Source of the DNA: Diprion similis | Taxonomy: Eukaryota > Arthropoda > Insecta > Hymenoptera > Diprionidae | Reading direction: 5' to 3' | Assembly (NCBI RefSeq): GCF_021155765.1 | Contig: NC_060112.1 | Location: 26,254,001-26,318,000, forward strand | Length of the DNA: 64,000 bases | Shown here: in pieces, positions 49,038-63,058 of the stretch | Layout of the letters: each line of letters begins with the position of its first letter | How positions within the stretch are numbered: the first letter of the stretch is position 1 | Notes under the pieces: model-generated | The model's database searches: none | The model's input: the letters and a program-made list of their open reading frames with translations, nothing else | Told to the model about the DNA's origin: nothing | Program-made: the position numbers and the translations under genes

Positions 49038-52000
49038 GAAAATCCACGGCGACACTTAAGAACTTTGAACAACGTGCGTGGCAGGAAACTTATGGAATCA
49101 AAGGAAATCTTAATCTATAAAAATTGTTGGAAACGCTGTATGTTTAACGACTCGCTTTTATGACTTTGGAATGATTAAGCAGCTCGATTGAAACTCTATG
49201 CTTACGCTTTTCTGAGCTCAGGTTTTCATTCGAACGATTATATTCATCTATACGTCATCGGTTTTATTTTTGTACCACGATTTTTGGTTTATTAGAAATA
49301 TTCACTGCCTTACATGCTTCTGCAATATGTATTTACTGAATTCTGAAATAAAATGTAACTTCATCTTAATGCAATCACTTTAAAACAGATCCTACGATAA
49401 TATTTTCTTTCTAGTTTATTTTTTAGTTCCTTTTTGTCTTTAGTCAGTTCATATTACAACAGTCGATTTAAAGAATTTTTAAAATCTGTGTATCGTTTTC
49501 AACTCCATAACAAAAAAGTCCAAATCATAAGGAAGGTGAAACGGATTTTGCGAAAAAAACTATCAAAAGTACCTTTCATCTTATCATCGAACATATTCGG
49601 GAACGTTTTAAAGAGTTTCTAAAATCCAAAACTGTCAAAGTGTCGAAAATTGGCAAATTGAACAAACTATGATTCTATCGTGGCTCGGACTTTCAAGTAA
49701 TAAAAGTTACTAATGAATTCATAAAATTTTCAAAAAGATGAACACACAAAAATGCTCCAATAAATAAGAAATGGAAGAATCGGGAGTTTCAGCCGATAAA
49801 ATTTCACCGAAATTGAAAACGGCGAGGTCAAAGCTCCGTCGAGTTGACGCGGAATGCTCCCTACATAAACATTCTCGGCGCCATAGGTGTAACATAGAAA
49901 AACTTGATTCGCCCCGATCTAATTCCAGCTGGTTACTCGCTGCACCGCAGCAGCGCCACTGTGCCACCATTACAGTCGTATTACCGGTAATATAATAGTC
50001 CCATGGGCTCATCGCATTCTGCAGCTCTCCTCGATGTTCATCGCGATAGCGTGTATCCCTTATGTATAAGTGAAATGTTCTTCTCCGCGTTTACCAAGGC
50101 CGACCACGTTCCGTTCCTCTTACTTTCATTCTCTGTCGGCGTGATTCGAGTCTCCACTGCGTTCCAACGGCAGCGATTCGCAGATGACAAATATCAAGGA
50201 ACGAAAAATCAGAATTAACAAATGCAATCGCAAAGGGATCCCAATTTTTGCGAGGAGTGAATTTTCTCGAGAAATTGATAATTAGTCCTACGTTGCAAAC
50301 TGCTTCCAGGAACTCGTAACCAAAGGTTGAAATTCAAGTGTTACTTAAACTCCGATCGAGAACGACTGGATGCCTATGGCGGTAGTGAATCTTCGGATTA
50401 GTTTAGACGATCGAGGATCCAGCGAATTCTGAATTCCATTATCGAAATGCTTGTCAAGGGTGGAATGATCGGTTTTATAAGAATTCTGTCGAAGGTGGGA
50501 AAATGACGTGGTGGGAGACGGAGAAATGAGGATATATTATAAGAATATATTAATCACTTGACGTTGACGATTAAAATTGATGTTCCATACGTATATCACG
50601 ATTTTATAATCTGTAGAGCAAGTTTCCGTTCAATAAAAACGTTCGTACCGAGCTAGAGACAAGCGTTGCACAAAACTTTATACTTTCCCCGATACGCAGG
50701 ATCTTAATTGATTTGAACGTCAATTTTGACAGAAATAAAATAAGGAAAAACGATGATAGGGATGAACGAAAAAACGATCCAATCAAATCTGATTCTGAGG
50801 GTATTGAGTATGCGATGGTTAAAAACCGTTCATGTTGAAAATAAAAATGGTCAACGTGGACATCGGGAATGGCTTTAATAAGTTTTGCATATTTATCTTT
50901 GGAGAGACGCGCGTTATCTAAGATATTACGTGGCTCTGCTCTTCTCTCTTTTAGCGTCACCGTGGTAATTGGTCCTAGAGATATAACGCACGCCATCTGC
51001 CATTTCGGACATTCACACGTTTTTAACGATTTCAAAGAGCAATTTTAAGTTCAAAGGTGCTTTCGAATACTCTGAAGCTGTGCGGCCTCTGGCAACCTGC
51101 ATGGCCTTCAAGGCTTGCGGCTTGCCTGGACTCTGGCGCTGGTTGTTTCTATTTTTTTCAAATTACGTTGCCCGATTCACATCGCCCGCGGAACACGATA
51201 AACTTAATCGTTATATCCATCTGCTTCTAGCGATTATCGATTTCACAGAATTAATAAAGTGTCGTCGAAGAGCTTAGAGATAAATGTGTGAAATGCTTAG
51301 AAACCTTTTAAACGCGTGGATAGTAGTCTGAAATATGTTATATGCTTTTGAGTATTTCGAAAACACTGACATTTAAATTTGACCATTTATTATTCATTAT
51401 TTCATAAAATAATAAATGCAAACTGACTGCGAAACTCGAATTGTACCAAGAGTTTCAATTTGTTGTATTAATTTTTGCCTTATGAGAAAAATTTAACCTG
51501 TACCAATGCTCTAGCATTCCTTGAACTTTTACATACATATATTTATAGGTATACATATATTGAGTACACATGCGCACATCAATCTTAGGTAGAGTAAAAA
51601 AAATTCCTGGGTTGAGATGCAGATGTTAGTGATAATTTTTTATACTTTTTTTTATTTTCACTCATTTACATTTACACAATATTTTATTTTAATCAGAGAA
51701 GGAAAACTACTGTAGTCTCCTATTTATACAATATTACCGAGTTACCGTCGTACAAATCACATCATTAAAAAGTAGGAAAAAATGATTGTTTTTGCTTCAA
51801 ATCCTGTTTGTTCATTTCAAAATAACTTGCAATCTGTACTTCGTGTACTCCCTAAATTATTATGATCATCGTTGTATTCCTTATATTTCCATTTAGAGGT
51901 TCAGTCGAAGGGGGATAAGTAACTTCGCGAAAATTATATATGTTGTACATTATTTAGTATACATGATGTATTCGATGATTGCCACTTTAGGACTGCTATC

Positions 52001-52277
52001 ACAATTCATACGACACGTCAAATCTATTATAAAAAATAAATCATTTACGAAGAGTTTATGCAATAGTTGGAGATTTTCATTTACCAAAAAAATATCTAAA
52101 AAAAAAAAACAAAAAAAAAAACAATAGTGATAATAATTGTAAAAAAAGAGAAATGTAGAGGCTTCAGTCAAGCCATCACCCCACCAGCACTTTGGGGCTG
52201 ACTTCTTCGCTTCAAACTTCTGTCTTCGTTATTGGCGAATTGATTTTAGCAGCGGAATACGCTGCTTGCACGCGTTT

Positions 52278-55200
52278 TTAACCTCTGCGGAACGGCTTAG
52301 GCTTCACTTGAACTTCTTCCCGCTGGGTTTCTTCCTCAACCTCTTCCTGCACGGGCTTGGCAGTGCCTCGTGTGGCTCCAAATCTGCCTCGATTTGATCT
52401 TGATGCACTGTCCGCCGCTTGGCCACCTCGGCTTCGACTGTTGTTCGACGAAATTGACCTGAAGGAAGTAGAAGATTAGAATCGTCAGACGATCTTCACC
52501 CTAATTGTTTGTCATCCATAACGACCTCTTGACGTCGTATTTATTCTCAAAAAAAAAAAAAAAACACTTTCGAACGAAGACACCGATGAAAAACTATACT
52601 TTCACTTTAGTCAGGGAAATTAATTTCGATGAACCTCAGACTAGACCTTCCGCTGTAATAGCTTATGAACTCATCGATTCAAATCAGTAAAAAACACTCG
52701 AACTCACTTTGGTCGTGGAGTTGTTGGTTCAGCGGCCTCTGTCGTGGGAGAGTCACGAATGCTGTTGGTGTTAACAACCTGGGCTCTTCTCCTCTTCAGA
52801 GCGGCGAGAAGGTCCTCATTGGATCTGAAATTCGAATGTAGGACGTAAGAAATGTTCCGTTGTAAAAGGTGTTGTTTTAATAGCATGTCGAGAGCATAAC
52901 TGATCAGGCGAAAGACTCTGAAGGACTCTTAATGGCTCACCTGAAGGGCCTGACTCCTCCTCGAATCTTCTTCGGGGCTTCGGTCGTCGTGGTCTGGACT
53001 TCCTCTTCCGCCTCTTCACTCTCCGCATCGTACTCTTCACCACCTCCCAGTTCTTCGACGGGTTCTTCAACGGGCTTGGCGGTAGTTGTGGTGGTCTGAA
53101 AACACCGTACATGAACGATGTGACAGTGGATGACGGATAATCAAATCCTGGAATAATTACCGATGCAGGTTTCCTTCCGACTGGACCTCGTCCTCTGGTC
53201 AAGAGAGCCAGACGTCCTGCGTTCCTCGAAGGCGCCTGAGTTACTGGAGCCACTGGGGCTGGTGCTGGCTCGTCATCGTACTCGTATTCCTCTTCGGCAC
53301 AGTTGCATGCGGCGATCAAGCAAAGAGCGACCAATCTGAAGCAATCAAGGCGATATCATGAGACTTTTTAACGATGTTGATGACACTTGCGTTCCTGGGA
53401 ATTTTCAAACCTGTATACCGTCAACGGAGGATGATTGGCAGCATTTACTGCTACATTATGAAGGACTATACCTATATATACTTCTAAAATTTTTATCCAT
53501 TATTCTGTAGACGAGGTGAATAGAGACGTTGGGTAAGATCCTTAGACAGGCTAGACTAGACGCCTGCGAGATGACGAAGACTGGAAAACTCGTCTCTCAG
53601 TGCCATAATATCGCTGGTGTCGTTGTAATTATGAAGATTGAACCGCAGCCTATAATCTCGGCGCATGTCTAGCACCGCAAATGGATCTACACATACAATT
53701 TAACGTGCAAATGTGCGGATGCCTTGATCTGTGTATTACGACTTACGACTTGTGCTGGTCCATGGTGCAATGAAATACGTTTGTTCATCATTCTTCACGT
53801 GGCATTTAGATGTCAAGCAAGATGATCATATTCGACGTTGGGTATACTAGGAGCTAATCGTAGAAACCTGCTCATATAGCAGCTGAACTTTTGGCTGAGT
53901 GTATTTGAATTTATTGACAAAATAACATGACATTTGCAAATGATTCAATCTGAGAAAAAAAAACTAGAAACTAAAAAGACTAGGCTTCTACACTCCGTTC
54001 CGGGTTGGGTCGAAGCAATGGTCCCATGACGCGCGGATAAAAGAAGGAAAACAATTGAAATATACTCTTTACGTCGTTCCTGACATGGAAGAGTTACAAG
54101 ATGTTTGGGTATCGATATTCATCAACTGCTTGTGCGTAATTGTTTGCATTATTCATGGCCCAGTCTCGACCAACGTGACTTCTTCAAAGCTATTCACGGA
54201 CTACAAAGAACCCGTAGATTTGTAACCACATGGAAACCAGATTCCTCATGCCCTATGACATTCACGTACCAAACTGACTTTCTCTGCCAGCTAACTCGGC
54301 ACCATGCAGCCCCAAGCGATTCTCCGGTTCGTGGGATACGAAGAAACCACGAATGTCACCGAACTCCTTCGGCTTCATCTTTGTCTAATATTCTTATCCT
54401 AAACATCGGGAGCCAAGATTCATTTTAGTTCATCGTTTCAAAAACCTCCTCGGTATATTAAAAAATCTATGCAGCTGGTTTTGTAATCGGTACAAAACAA
54501 GTATTCCTGACATTCTCTATCTTTATACCGTACATTCCAACCAGGATTTGTTGTAATCTATTTATACATCGGTGCTCACTATTCCTGACGATGTCCTTGA
54601 TCCATCTTTCATTGTGACTCGTGGAATGTCGGAAAATTTATAGTGTTGAAACCGAAAACGAAAAGTCAATAACAGCAATACGTTTTCCGAAATAACGAAG
54701 CGAATGCAGTCTGGCTTCAAGGTCTCTGATTTAGAATGTGATTAGGAAAAACCAAACATGGTCAAAACAAATTATATTTGAATAACCAAACCTGTCGGTG
54801 CCGACTTCAGGTATAATAACTGTTCATCTATTTTCTGTGAAGCAGCACGTTTAAAAGTACTTTACGACGGCTATAAATATTCACCTTCGATTTAGATAAC
54901 CATTTTCGAGATTTCTACACCATGGTATTCGTCTTGTCTTTTTAATTTTGAAATTTGTGTGTTGAAATACGTGGTTAACATCGTCATTTCCAATCCACTT
55001 ATGCATAGTGTGGATAAAATGCCTTCCACTTTGAAAACGAACATTTAATTAACCGGTCAGTATTCATGTCGAAAAGCATCGTAAAGCGCGTCGATTAGAT
55101 TTCAAATACTGTAGTCCAAAAAAAGATTGCATTCTCCAAATATGTCGACACCAGAGCTAGGAAAGTGATGTTCCATACCAGTCTACACCGAAAAACGTGG

Positions 55201-57628
55201 AGTTCAGCTGGACTGATTGACACAAAACCTTGTAACAACTCGATACTTCTTGTTCATTATTTAATCAAACTAAACCAATAAATTTTTTCATCTCCATTAT
55301 GCCCCGCGTTTTTCAATTACCCAGAACGTGGCGCGGTTGGAAAGACCAAGCGAAGCTTGAACGTGGCCCGAGTGGGACTCAGTGAAAGTGAGGATCTCTG
55401 GAGGCGGCTTAGCGCTGCCGGGTTCGAGGTGGCCTTTGAGAGATTCATCGAATGAAATCGAAAGTGGATATTTTCGAAAGAACTTTAAGCTGAGCATCAT
55501 GCGATAATGAGAAATGTAAGTAGGCACCATGCACGAAGCGATATAGCAAATAGGTTCAATAAGCGAGGGATTTGGAGGCACGTTGCGCCCCTTGGCGATT
55601 AGCCAATTCGTTGTATGAAAGTTTATGTAACCGAAAGAGCATACTTATATCCCTCTGTGAACCCTCCCCCTTCTGCCAAGTCTCTACGATTTGCCAATCG
55701 GGATTTTCGACCGTCATCGGCTCAATAATATCGAGGAAAGGATCTGCCGTAAGAATCCTTGAGCCAATAAGTCTTGATATTGCTTAACGCATTGTCCACA
55801 ACTTCAGTACGCAATTGAAAGCGTCATAATTATATTCAATCACGAACTAAGAGGATTGTCCATTTCCAACGATTTTTCCTCCAGAACTTCTGCAATCAGG
55901 ATCAACAATCAACGGTTCTCCATTAGACCATCTCTGATAGACGATCCAAGTTACTGCTTTGCGGAGACTTCTTGGTCTCGAAAGACATTTTCCCTGATTG
56001 TACACATCATGATTCAGACAAACCAGTAAAACCGTTGCGAGTTTTCGTGCGTGACGCTGATCTCAGAGACTTTCGGTTGACCCCGATCAAGTGAGTATGT
56101 GGTACTTGCTACAGCCACTGGTGACCCTTCACCAATGCGAGAAAACCGAATTTAATCAAGCACCGGATTTAATTGTAAGCTTGTTTCTCGCCTCGTAAGT
56201 AGATAAATAATACCACGTGGTCGAATAATTGGACAAGGCCTTGCCCATTTTTCCGACATAGATCCAAGCTACCTGTCCGTGAAGGAAGATCGTAATCACG
56301 GATTCTATCGCTCGAGGGATCGAATCGAGTCTTGGTTCTTTCGAACCCAGGACGAGGTCGTTGAGAGATTCGTCGAAATTTTATCGTACGTGCATTCAAC
56401 TCATTACAGAGCGTACAGATGATTATAGATTGTGGTATAAATTAGCCGTCTTGTTTCCTCGTTATAAGAAGTTTTCAGATCTTACGCAACGTGTGATATA
56501 ACCTGCAAGCTATGCAAGACCGCGTCATTATTTGTTCAGATAAAGATTTATGGACGAATCCTGATTATCTTCATGTGACTGACCGCAATATTTTAATAGC
56601 CTTCGCTGCAAATGTAGCTGAGACTCTTACTTGAACATTGTCGAAGCTAGTGATCGATAGTAATTGTAAAACCGTTAATTTGTGGTCGTTTGAAGCGAAG
56701 CATCGATTTTGAAGCAACGTAGCAAATTATACTAGCTCGTATAAACATCTTGGAACCGTAATTTCCTGAGGAAATTCACAGGTGAAATTGAACGCTCCGA
56801 ATACTGCGAATTATTTCAGGTCATCATTATCGTGTCATTTTATTGGTTTTGGGACTATTCGCAATAAGTAGAAAGCAACGCTTGAAAAATATCAGTTTCA
56901 ATTATCGCGTTGTTTAGTATTTTAATAGCGGTCCCATCATCAAAATTTCTATACTTCTTCCGGCAATCAAATCAGCCTGCCGTTATAACAGGCAATTTCA
57001 AACTAAATGATTAAATTTTCTGCCAATACGCACTTTCCATTTTGCACGAGCCACCAAGCAGCCACCATATGTTTTCTCTCGATCGCCGTTCACTTTTGTA
57101 GTTTTGATCAGGTTCCCTTCCAATTACTTATTGCTATCATGCATTTACATTCCGAACTATAGCGCCGTATCATTCGAATCCACGTATCCGTTCATTACAA
57201 CTTATTATCGGAGCGATATTAAAATGAGACGGCAAATCGTGGATATAGAAAAAAGAAAAAGAACCATTGTATACAGTAGAAACAGTTCCTTACGTAAGAA
57301 GCCGCTTTTCAAACCCTGCGGTGCAATGCGCATGGATCGAGTCTGGTAAAATATCTGACTGACCGACTGGCCTCCAGATACCGGACGAAAAAAGCATCCA
57401 TGTTTATTCAACCAAAGACACCTTGTCGGTTCGTAAAAAAAACTCGCTAGACAACAATCGAAGACTACTATGATAGTGGAATCTCAATCTAATGGAGTCT
57501 ATGCAGAAGTCAGCACTGATAAATCACTGCGACTTGGAACGTTTACTTTCAGATGATGATTATTGGGACCCATGGTACCATCATGGATGGTTATTTTAAT
57601 GTACTCACGTAACAATACGGAGCCTCAT
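52278..57628 (-). CDS. Secreted cysteine-free acidic/Arg-rich protein, 215 aa
   Basis: Five exons: 57628-57609, 53335-53161, 53095-52941, 52824-52708, 52458-52278 (TAA). All junctions are GT-AG and in phase; 648 bases give 215 aa. The start MRLRIV joins TLVALCLIAACNC across a phase-2 intron to make a clear signal peptide, probably cleaved just before AEEEYEYDDEPAPAP. The mature chain has an acidic Tyr segment, a basic RGRGPVGRKPAS region, TTTTTAKPVEEPVEEL, an EYDAESEEAEEE block, TTTTEAPKKIRGG, SNEDLLAALKRRRAQ, SNRGRFGATRG and a C-terminus KPKPFRRG. No cysteine occurs after the signal peptide. Family not recognised. It matches the 959-aa gene in signal-peptide intron, about 4.3-kb first intron, TATA promoter and composition; a tandem relative is likely. 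Extracellular matrix or cuticle role is inference. Confidence 0.88.
53336..57608 (-). other. First intron of the 215-aa gene
   Basis: About 4.3 kb between AC/GTGAGTAC and TTGCTTCAG. I see no nested gene; open frames at 54105-54428 and 55297-55581 have no recognisable domain or splice support. A large first intron often carries enhancers, but none can be read here. Confidence 0.6.
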
Positions 57629-57818
57629 CTTGGACTTCGATATGTTTCACGGTGAAGTAAGGAACTGTAGGTTCTCCGGAGGTGTTCTGGAGCCGCCGAT
57701 TTCGCTGGCGACGAGAGGGTGACGTCGAATTGATACAACAAAGAACGTACGATCGTCGGACACACTACAGACGCGGAGACAGTGTACCTCGAAGTGCACC
57801 GCTGGTTCCCCCTTCCCT

Positions 57819-57827
57819 CTATATATA
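57819..57827 (-). promoter_or_regulatory. TATA box of the 215-aa gene
   Basis: TATATATAG on the minus strand, about 190 bases upstream of the ATG at 57628. A start site would be expected near 57790, giving a 5'UTR of about 160 bases. Confidence 0.6.
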
Positions 57828-60800
57828 TGCCACTCTCACTCTGGTACCAACCACCCATACGCTTTCGTTCACAGCTTGTTCGTTACACGATCGTTCCAAT
57901 CCTGAGGGACTAGCTGCGCACAGCTCAACGCCCACCACCTGGCCTACTGCATCGTTTTACGTCGTCTCTGGTGTACTCCACGAGCACGTGGACCTGTCAG
58001 AACGCAAGTACAAGGGTTCGAAACTACGCTCTTCGACGATGGGTTGGAAAAAAAAATAGAATTCAAGCTTCTGACTCCACCTTCACTTACAATCCCAATC
58101 GTTTCGTTCAAGGGATCAACTGATTGGATCGATTGATCAGTGGTCTTCTGTGACATTATTTTTCAGGCATTTACTATATCGAGATACTGTAATTATGCTA
58201 TATAAAAATATAGTCAAGGTATTTTCTAGCTGTGAGAAATTCGTAAGAAGGAATAAAGATAATTAATTAGACAGTGTTGGTTTCCAGTAAATTTATAGTT
58301 ATATGATTCACTGATCAAAGCAACATATTTTATTTCATAGAAATTCATCAAAGACTTATCATAATGAAGTGAAAAAATGTTGGATTTGTTCTTACCTCTT
58401 CACATAAGTTTCCATCGTAGTCTATTATTAATTTGACCTATGGAACACCGCATGCGCATTGTAAAGTACACTTGAATGTGGCAGATTACGAAAGTAACGC
58501 TTCGTGGAATTTGTCAACACGCCTTGAGGTCCTCCTAGACAGTTGAGAGTTTATTAAAACTTTATCGATTGTTTAGAAATTATTTATAATCATTATTTTA
58601 TTACCTGCAGGTCGAGTGCGGCGCGTAGCATGTGCTCTGGAAATGTTTCGAAATAATTTAACGCCAAAGCGGAAGCGAATGCGAAATTAGGAGGTGTGAT
58701 CAAGCGCTAGCCTTCCATTCAGATCATGTCCTTAAGTTACATGTGATGAATAATTGAACTGGGTCAAAGTTTTCTATTCGATTTTTTTCAATCTATATTT
58801 TATTCTAAATTCAATCTCAATGACAATCCCACTCATGAATTGTTCGTGGTTTGAGTGGAAAAATTTTATCCTGTGGATTCTGAAAACTTCACTAATCTAT
58901 AATCGTACGTAGTCGATCTATGCCTGGGTGAAAAACAAAACTGAAATTTCACCGAATATAAATAGCTTGGCTATGCATAACCTGCAAGCGGTAAATACAA
59001 GCTAAACACCCGAACTACGCATTTGGCAATTTTTGTTTTATGTTCAGTTTGCACTTTGTCATATGCGTCGAAGCAACGTAATCGTTTGTGCCAATAGATT
59101 GTGAGGGGCTTCCGTGTCTCCGACATTTGGCAGTTACCAATCGGGCACATCGTCTATTAGGTGAGATAAGCTGTTTCGTAAAATAAACAAAAACCCATTT
59201 ATTTCTACTGCACCAACAATCAGCTTTTAATTACGCAAGCTTTCCCCTAATCCAACAATAATTAACGCGACAGTGTCTTTTTACGATTCTTTACGACCCT
59301 GGCCACAATCTAAAAGCCGTTTTATTAGCGATGCTGAGCATATATTGCTTTTCCAAATACTTTCTCCCTCTCTCTTCTTCACGATATTAATAAAAACTAT
59401 TCCGAATCACTTCTCACGTCATGAGTATATACCGTTAAGCAACAGACAAAAATTGTTCAATTTTGCAGCACTTTCAGTAAAAAACGTTCCCTGACTTGGT
59501 AAATTTATTTACGCTGGAATTTATGCCTTTAAAACTCAGTTTTTGATCTTGATCGTTCTACCCTTGTTTGTACCCATCGCTAAAAATTCCTTTAGCAATT
59601 AAGCGGAGCTACTTCGACCTGCCTCAACCCAGAGGCAAGCTGTCCAAAGACAAAAGGAAGGTAGGTAGTGAGTTAATTAGTTTTGATGAGAATGTGACAA
59701 CGACGACTTGGTCATGTTACAAGAGCCAGAAAAAATTACAGCGTCTCTAATTGTCTGATACGATTTATTTAAATACCGGAAAAATTATCGTAATACCTGC
59801 AATATCAGGAGAGAATAATAATGAAAAAGTACGAATGCGAAACGAAAGTAAGTGTGACTGCTTCAGGATGATAGGTGAAAAGCGAAAACAAAGGGGGCCG
59901 CAGCATTCGTGCTGCTGTTACGTCGTTCCCCAATCGGATCAAGGCGTGAGTAATACTCTCGAAAGTACAGCACTCATCATTGTCAGAGTCAGGATTCAAA
60001 TTCCAGCCATATTTGTTGTGGAAAAAAGCGAAAGTATTCATGGCCCAAGTGCGCATAGCGGCGGATTATTGTCGTTTTTACAGCGTGGTGGTCGATGTAA
60101 CGACAACATGGAGGTTGTAGGTACAACAACGGAGTCGAGCGATGGAAAACCTTGACATTTCAACAGACATACTGTAGGATAATCATCGTTCGTGGTTTGT
60201 TTCTATTCTTTTCTCTATTTTTGTTCCTTCTTTTTTCTTTTTTTTTTTTTTTTCATCGTGCTTCTTTGTAACTGAAATAAATTATCCAACTGGACAACGA
60301 GGGTCTTGGATCGACGACGGGCAGTGAAAGTAATGCTGCGACCTCGCACCTAGCTGAAGGCAAGAATGCCGGTGGTGTGAATGCTGATCGTGTCTCTCGT
60401 TTCGTTACACCTTAGATATTATACACATATTCACATTATTTAAATTTCAACATTTTTCCCCCCGCGCACGTCTCGACTTACGTTATCCGTTCGAGCATGA
60501 TTCGATCATATCAGTTAATCGTTTTACTGACAATTACTCTCCGGAAATTATTACTTTGGAGTTCTTCGTTTCCAAGCTTATAATTTATACCATTCATATA
60601 TTGGTGATACTTAATTAAACAGCTTAAAAAGTGCCGAAATGTATTTTTGGAATTATAAATTTGAGGTGGATCGGCGTACATTATCTGTTCTTGGATTTTT
60701 TCAACGCAGGTTGTCAGACAAGATGCATTATCCTTCTCGATGACGTATCTGTGCTGCTACTCTGTGAGTAAGAAATCAACTAACGATCAACGTTAGTTAA

Positions 60801-60939
60801 ATGGATGGCATAACTTTAAAAACGAAAAATTCCACTCTCGAGTCTGAACCTCAAGTTAGTTACTCGACACTGGCGTATTAGAAGTTGTCAAAGAAGGGAT
60901 TAATCACTCATCGTGTTGATGTACACCTGATATCGAGAT

Positions 60940-61070
60940 TACAACGATTTCAAAAGACTTTAAAAGATTAGAGATGGTTTCAGAAGATTTCAAAAGATTA
61001 CAAAACACTTCAGAGATTTCAAAAGATTTCGGATGATTTCAAATATTACAGAAAATTTCCTGATGAGTTT
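60940..61070. repeat. Degenerate GATTTCAAAAGA tandem repeat
   Basis: About ten imperfect copies of a 10-13 base unit, GATTTCAAAAGATT, including AGAAGATTTCAAAAGATTAC and AGAGATTTCAAAAGATTTCG. Simple purine-rich array with no coding signal. Confidence 0.85.
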
Positions 61071-63002
61071 ACATCAGATTTCACGAGTGATTAAGCCCTT
61101 GATGTAAGATGTCCCGAAGAAGCACAGCGAAGGAATATAATGCATCGCTTTCTTCACTAGATATTAATGTCCAAGTGATAATTAGCGATATTACATTCTG
61201 GCTGCGTGTTCATGCACCTCGTCGAACGTTTACTTTTGCCAATAATGAAGCTCGATAGCGCGGACCGCAAAATCTTTCAGCTAAACAGAGACAAAGTAAC
61301 TTGTATGAACGCAAGAAGCGTTGTGTGAAAGTGCGTGCATATGTTACGAGTCAAGCGACGTTCCGTGCATCGGACGGTTCAATCCTGCCTCCCGATTATG
61401 ACCTTTTCCCCAAACCTGGCATTCTACAGAGCGCGTGGTTTCGCAAATTACGATAACGCGCTGCACGCGACTTTCTTTTGTTAATTTATCTCCTCGAGTC
61501 GTCAGCCGTTTAATGTCAAAGCGCAGGTAATCCAGTTGTAACTATCCGATTCTCCACACTTTCGGAAGATCGAAAGTGACTCGAGTTCTTGAATTTATTT
61601 GAATTCATCAAACCGGAGTAGTTCTGAAAACCTTTTCAAAGATCTTGGCGTCTTCTTCTTGCAAAGCTTTTCTCCAGCCGTGGACGATCCGGGCTAAAAC
61701 TCATCGGAGCACCTCCAACAACCAAGTGGAATCATTCGTTGTAGAAAAAGGTCCAAAGGCGAGGGATGACGGGGTCATCAGCTCTGGGCGTAGCCAATAA
61801 ACCCATTTTATACCTATTTAATTGCTCTACATGATGCAAGGCGTCTTTTGGTCGGGAATGCTGGCTGGCCTGTGTCACACGTGCATGGCTCTTAGATACG
61901 CCACGACACCGTTGCGTAATCCTTAGTAGAACAGCCTCTGGGTTGCTTTGCCTTAAATTCAACCGGACCGCATTCCTGTCGAGGTGGACCTCTCAGGTCC
62001 CAGGCGCCATTGCTTCCTACGGGGCCCGATTGGCCACGACCAATTGAACCACAACTTGGAAAGATGGAAAGATTTAAGTTATCATCCGTGTAACACGAAT
62101 CGTTATTACCGCAAGTCTGACATGCGTACAGTAATGATCGCCGGAATTCTTCTCCTCACATCAGATTTATCTGCGGGCCCCGAAAAGAAAGCGCGAGCAA
62201 TTCCGGCTCTCCTTGTTTAATTCGTCCTGTCCAGCTGTCCGTAAGTCTCTCCGTGTGCCAGGGAGTGGCTGGTCCACACACACGGTACTTCAATAAGGTC
62301 AGGTTCAATTTCTCTGGCCAAGTAGCGAGGGCTACAAACAAACGCCAAATTTATCGAGATTCTAAATGATTATCGACAATCTTCTTTGTCAGATATCTTT
62401 TTTTTTGGGGGGATTTCAATATTTACAGATAATCAGACATGGACACGTTTGATCCAGCAGTGACCAAGCGATGTCGTTGGTCAAAGTTGGTCGTATATGG
62501 TTCGGACATCTTCTCAAGATTCTTAAGAATTTAGAATTCAGTTTTCAATTTAAAAAAAATTCCACGGTAAATAACTTACAACTTTTTTATAAAAGAAGTT
62601 GTTGCTATATTCATTCCTGTTGATTGTTTCCGAGGATTGAATTATGCACTTACACTGACATTTTCTAAACCCTGATCAATTTCATATCACGAGTATTTAT
62701 TCCGTAACAATGAAGATGGTTCGATTCTCTAGTAAAATGTTCTTGAATAGTTTATTCCTTTTAACAAAGTATGAATCCTGATTACATGCAGTGAAGTGCA
62801 AGTTCTTGAGAGCCGATGAAGGGTTGATTATGAGTATTAGGGTCGAGTGAAATTGACGGGAATCGTTCGGTAAATACAGTCAGTCGAGCCTAACAGTATT
62901 GATATGTTACGCCTATACGCACAGCTTGCAGCGAAAGTTACTGTATACGTATAATACAATATGGCTATAAAACTGAAGTGTATATAACGATAGTATCTTG
63001 AG

Positions 63003-63058
63003 GGTATGTATGCATGTATGTATTTATTTATTTACTTATTTATTTATATACATATATA
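63003..63058. repeat. (TATG)n/(TATT)n microsatellite
   Basis: GTATGTATGCATGTATGTAT followed by TTATTTATTTACTTATTTAT and TATACATATATATG, about 56 bases. Confidence 0.9.

Larger units (their letters stand above)
47283..52277. other. Gene-poor interval with microsatellites
   Basis: No gene supported. The right end should hold the 3'UTR of the 215-aa gene, with several minus-strand AATAAA words near 51.65 kb. A minus-strand open frame at 50604-51035 (ATG at about 50996) is discussed under rejected items. Confidence 0.45.

Noticed and set aside
50604-51035. 143-codon minus-strand frame (ATG at about 50996)
   Set aside because: The composition is mildly protein-like in its first 80 residues but I recognise no family, see no acceptor or promoter, and the C-terminal part reads as random hydrophobic sequence.
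61732-62341. Slightly GC-richer patch with frames on both strands
   Set aside because: Frames are under 80 codons and show no motif; it could be a decayed element or a regulatory patch but nothing specific supports either.
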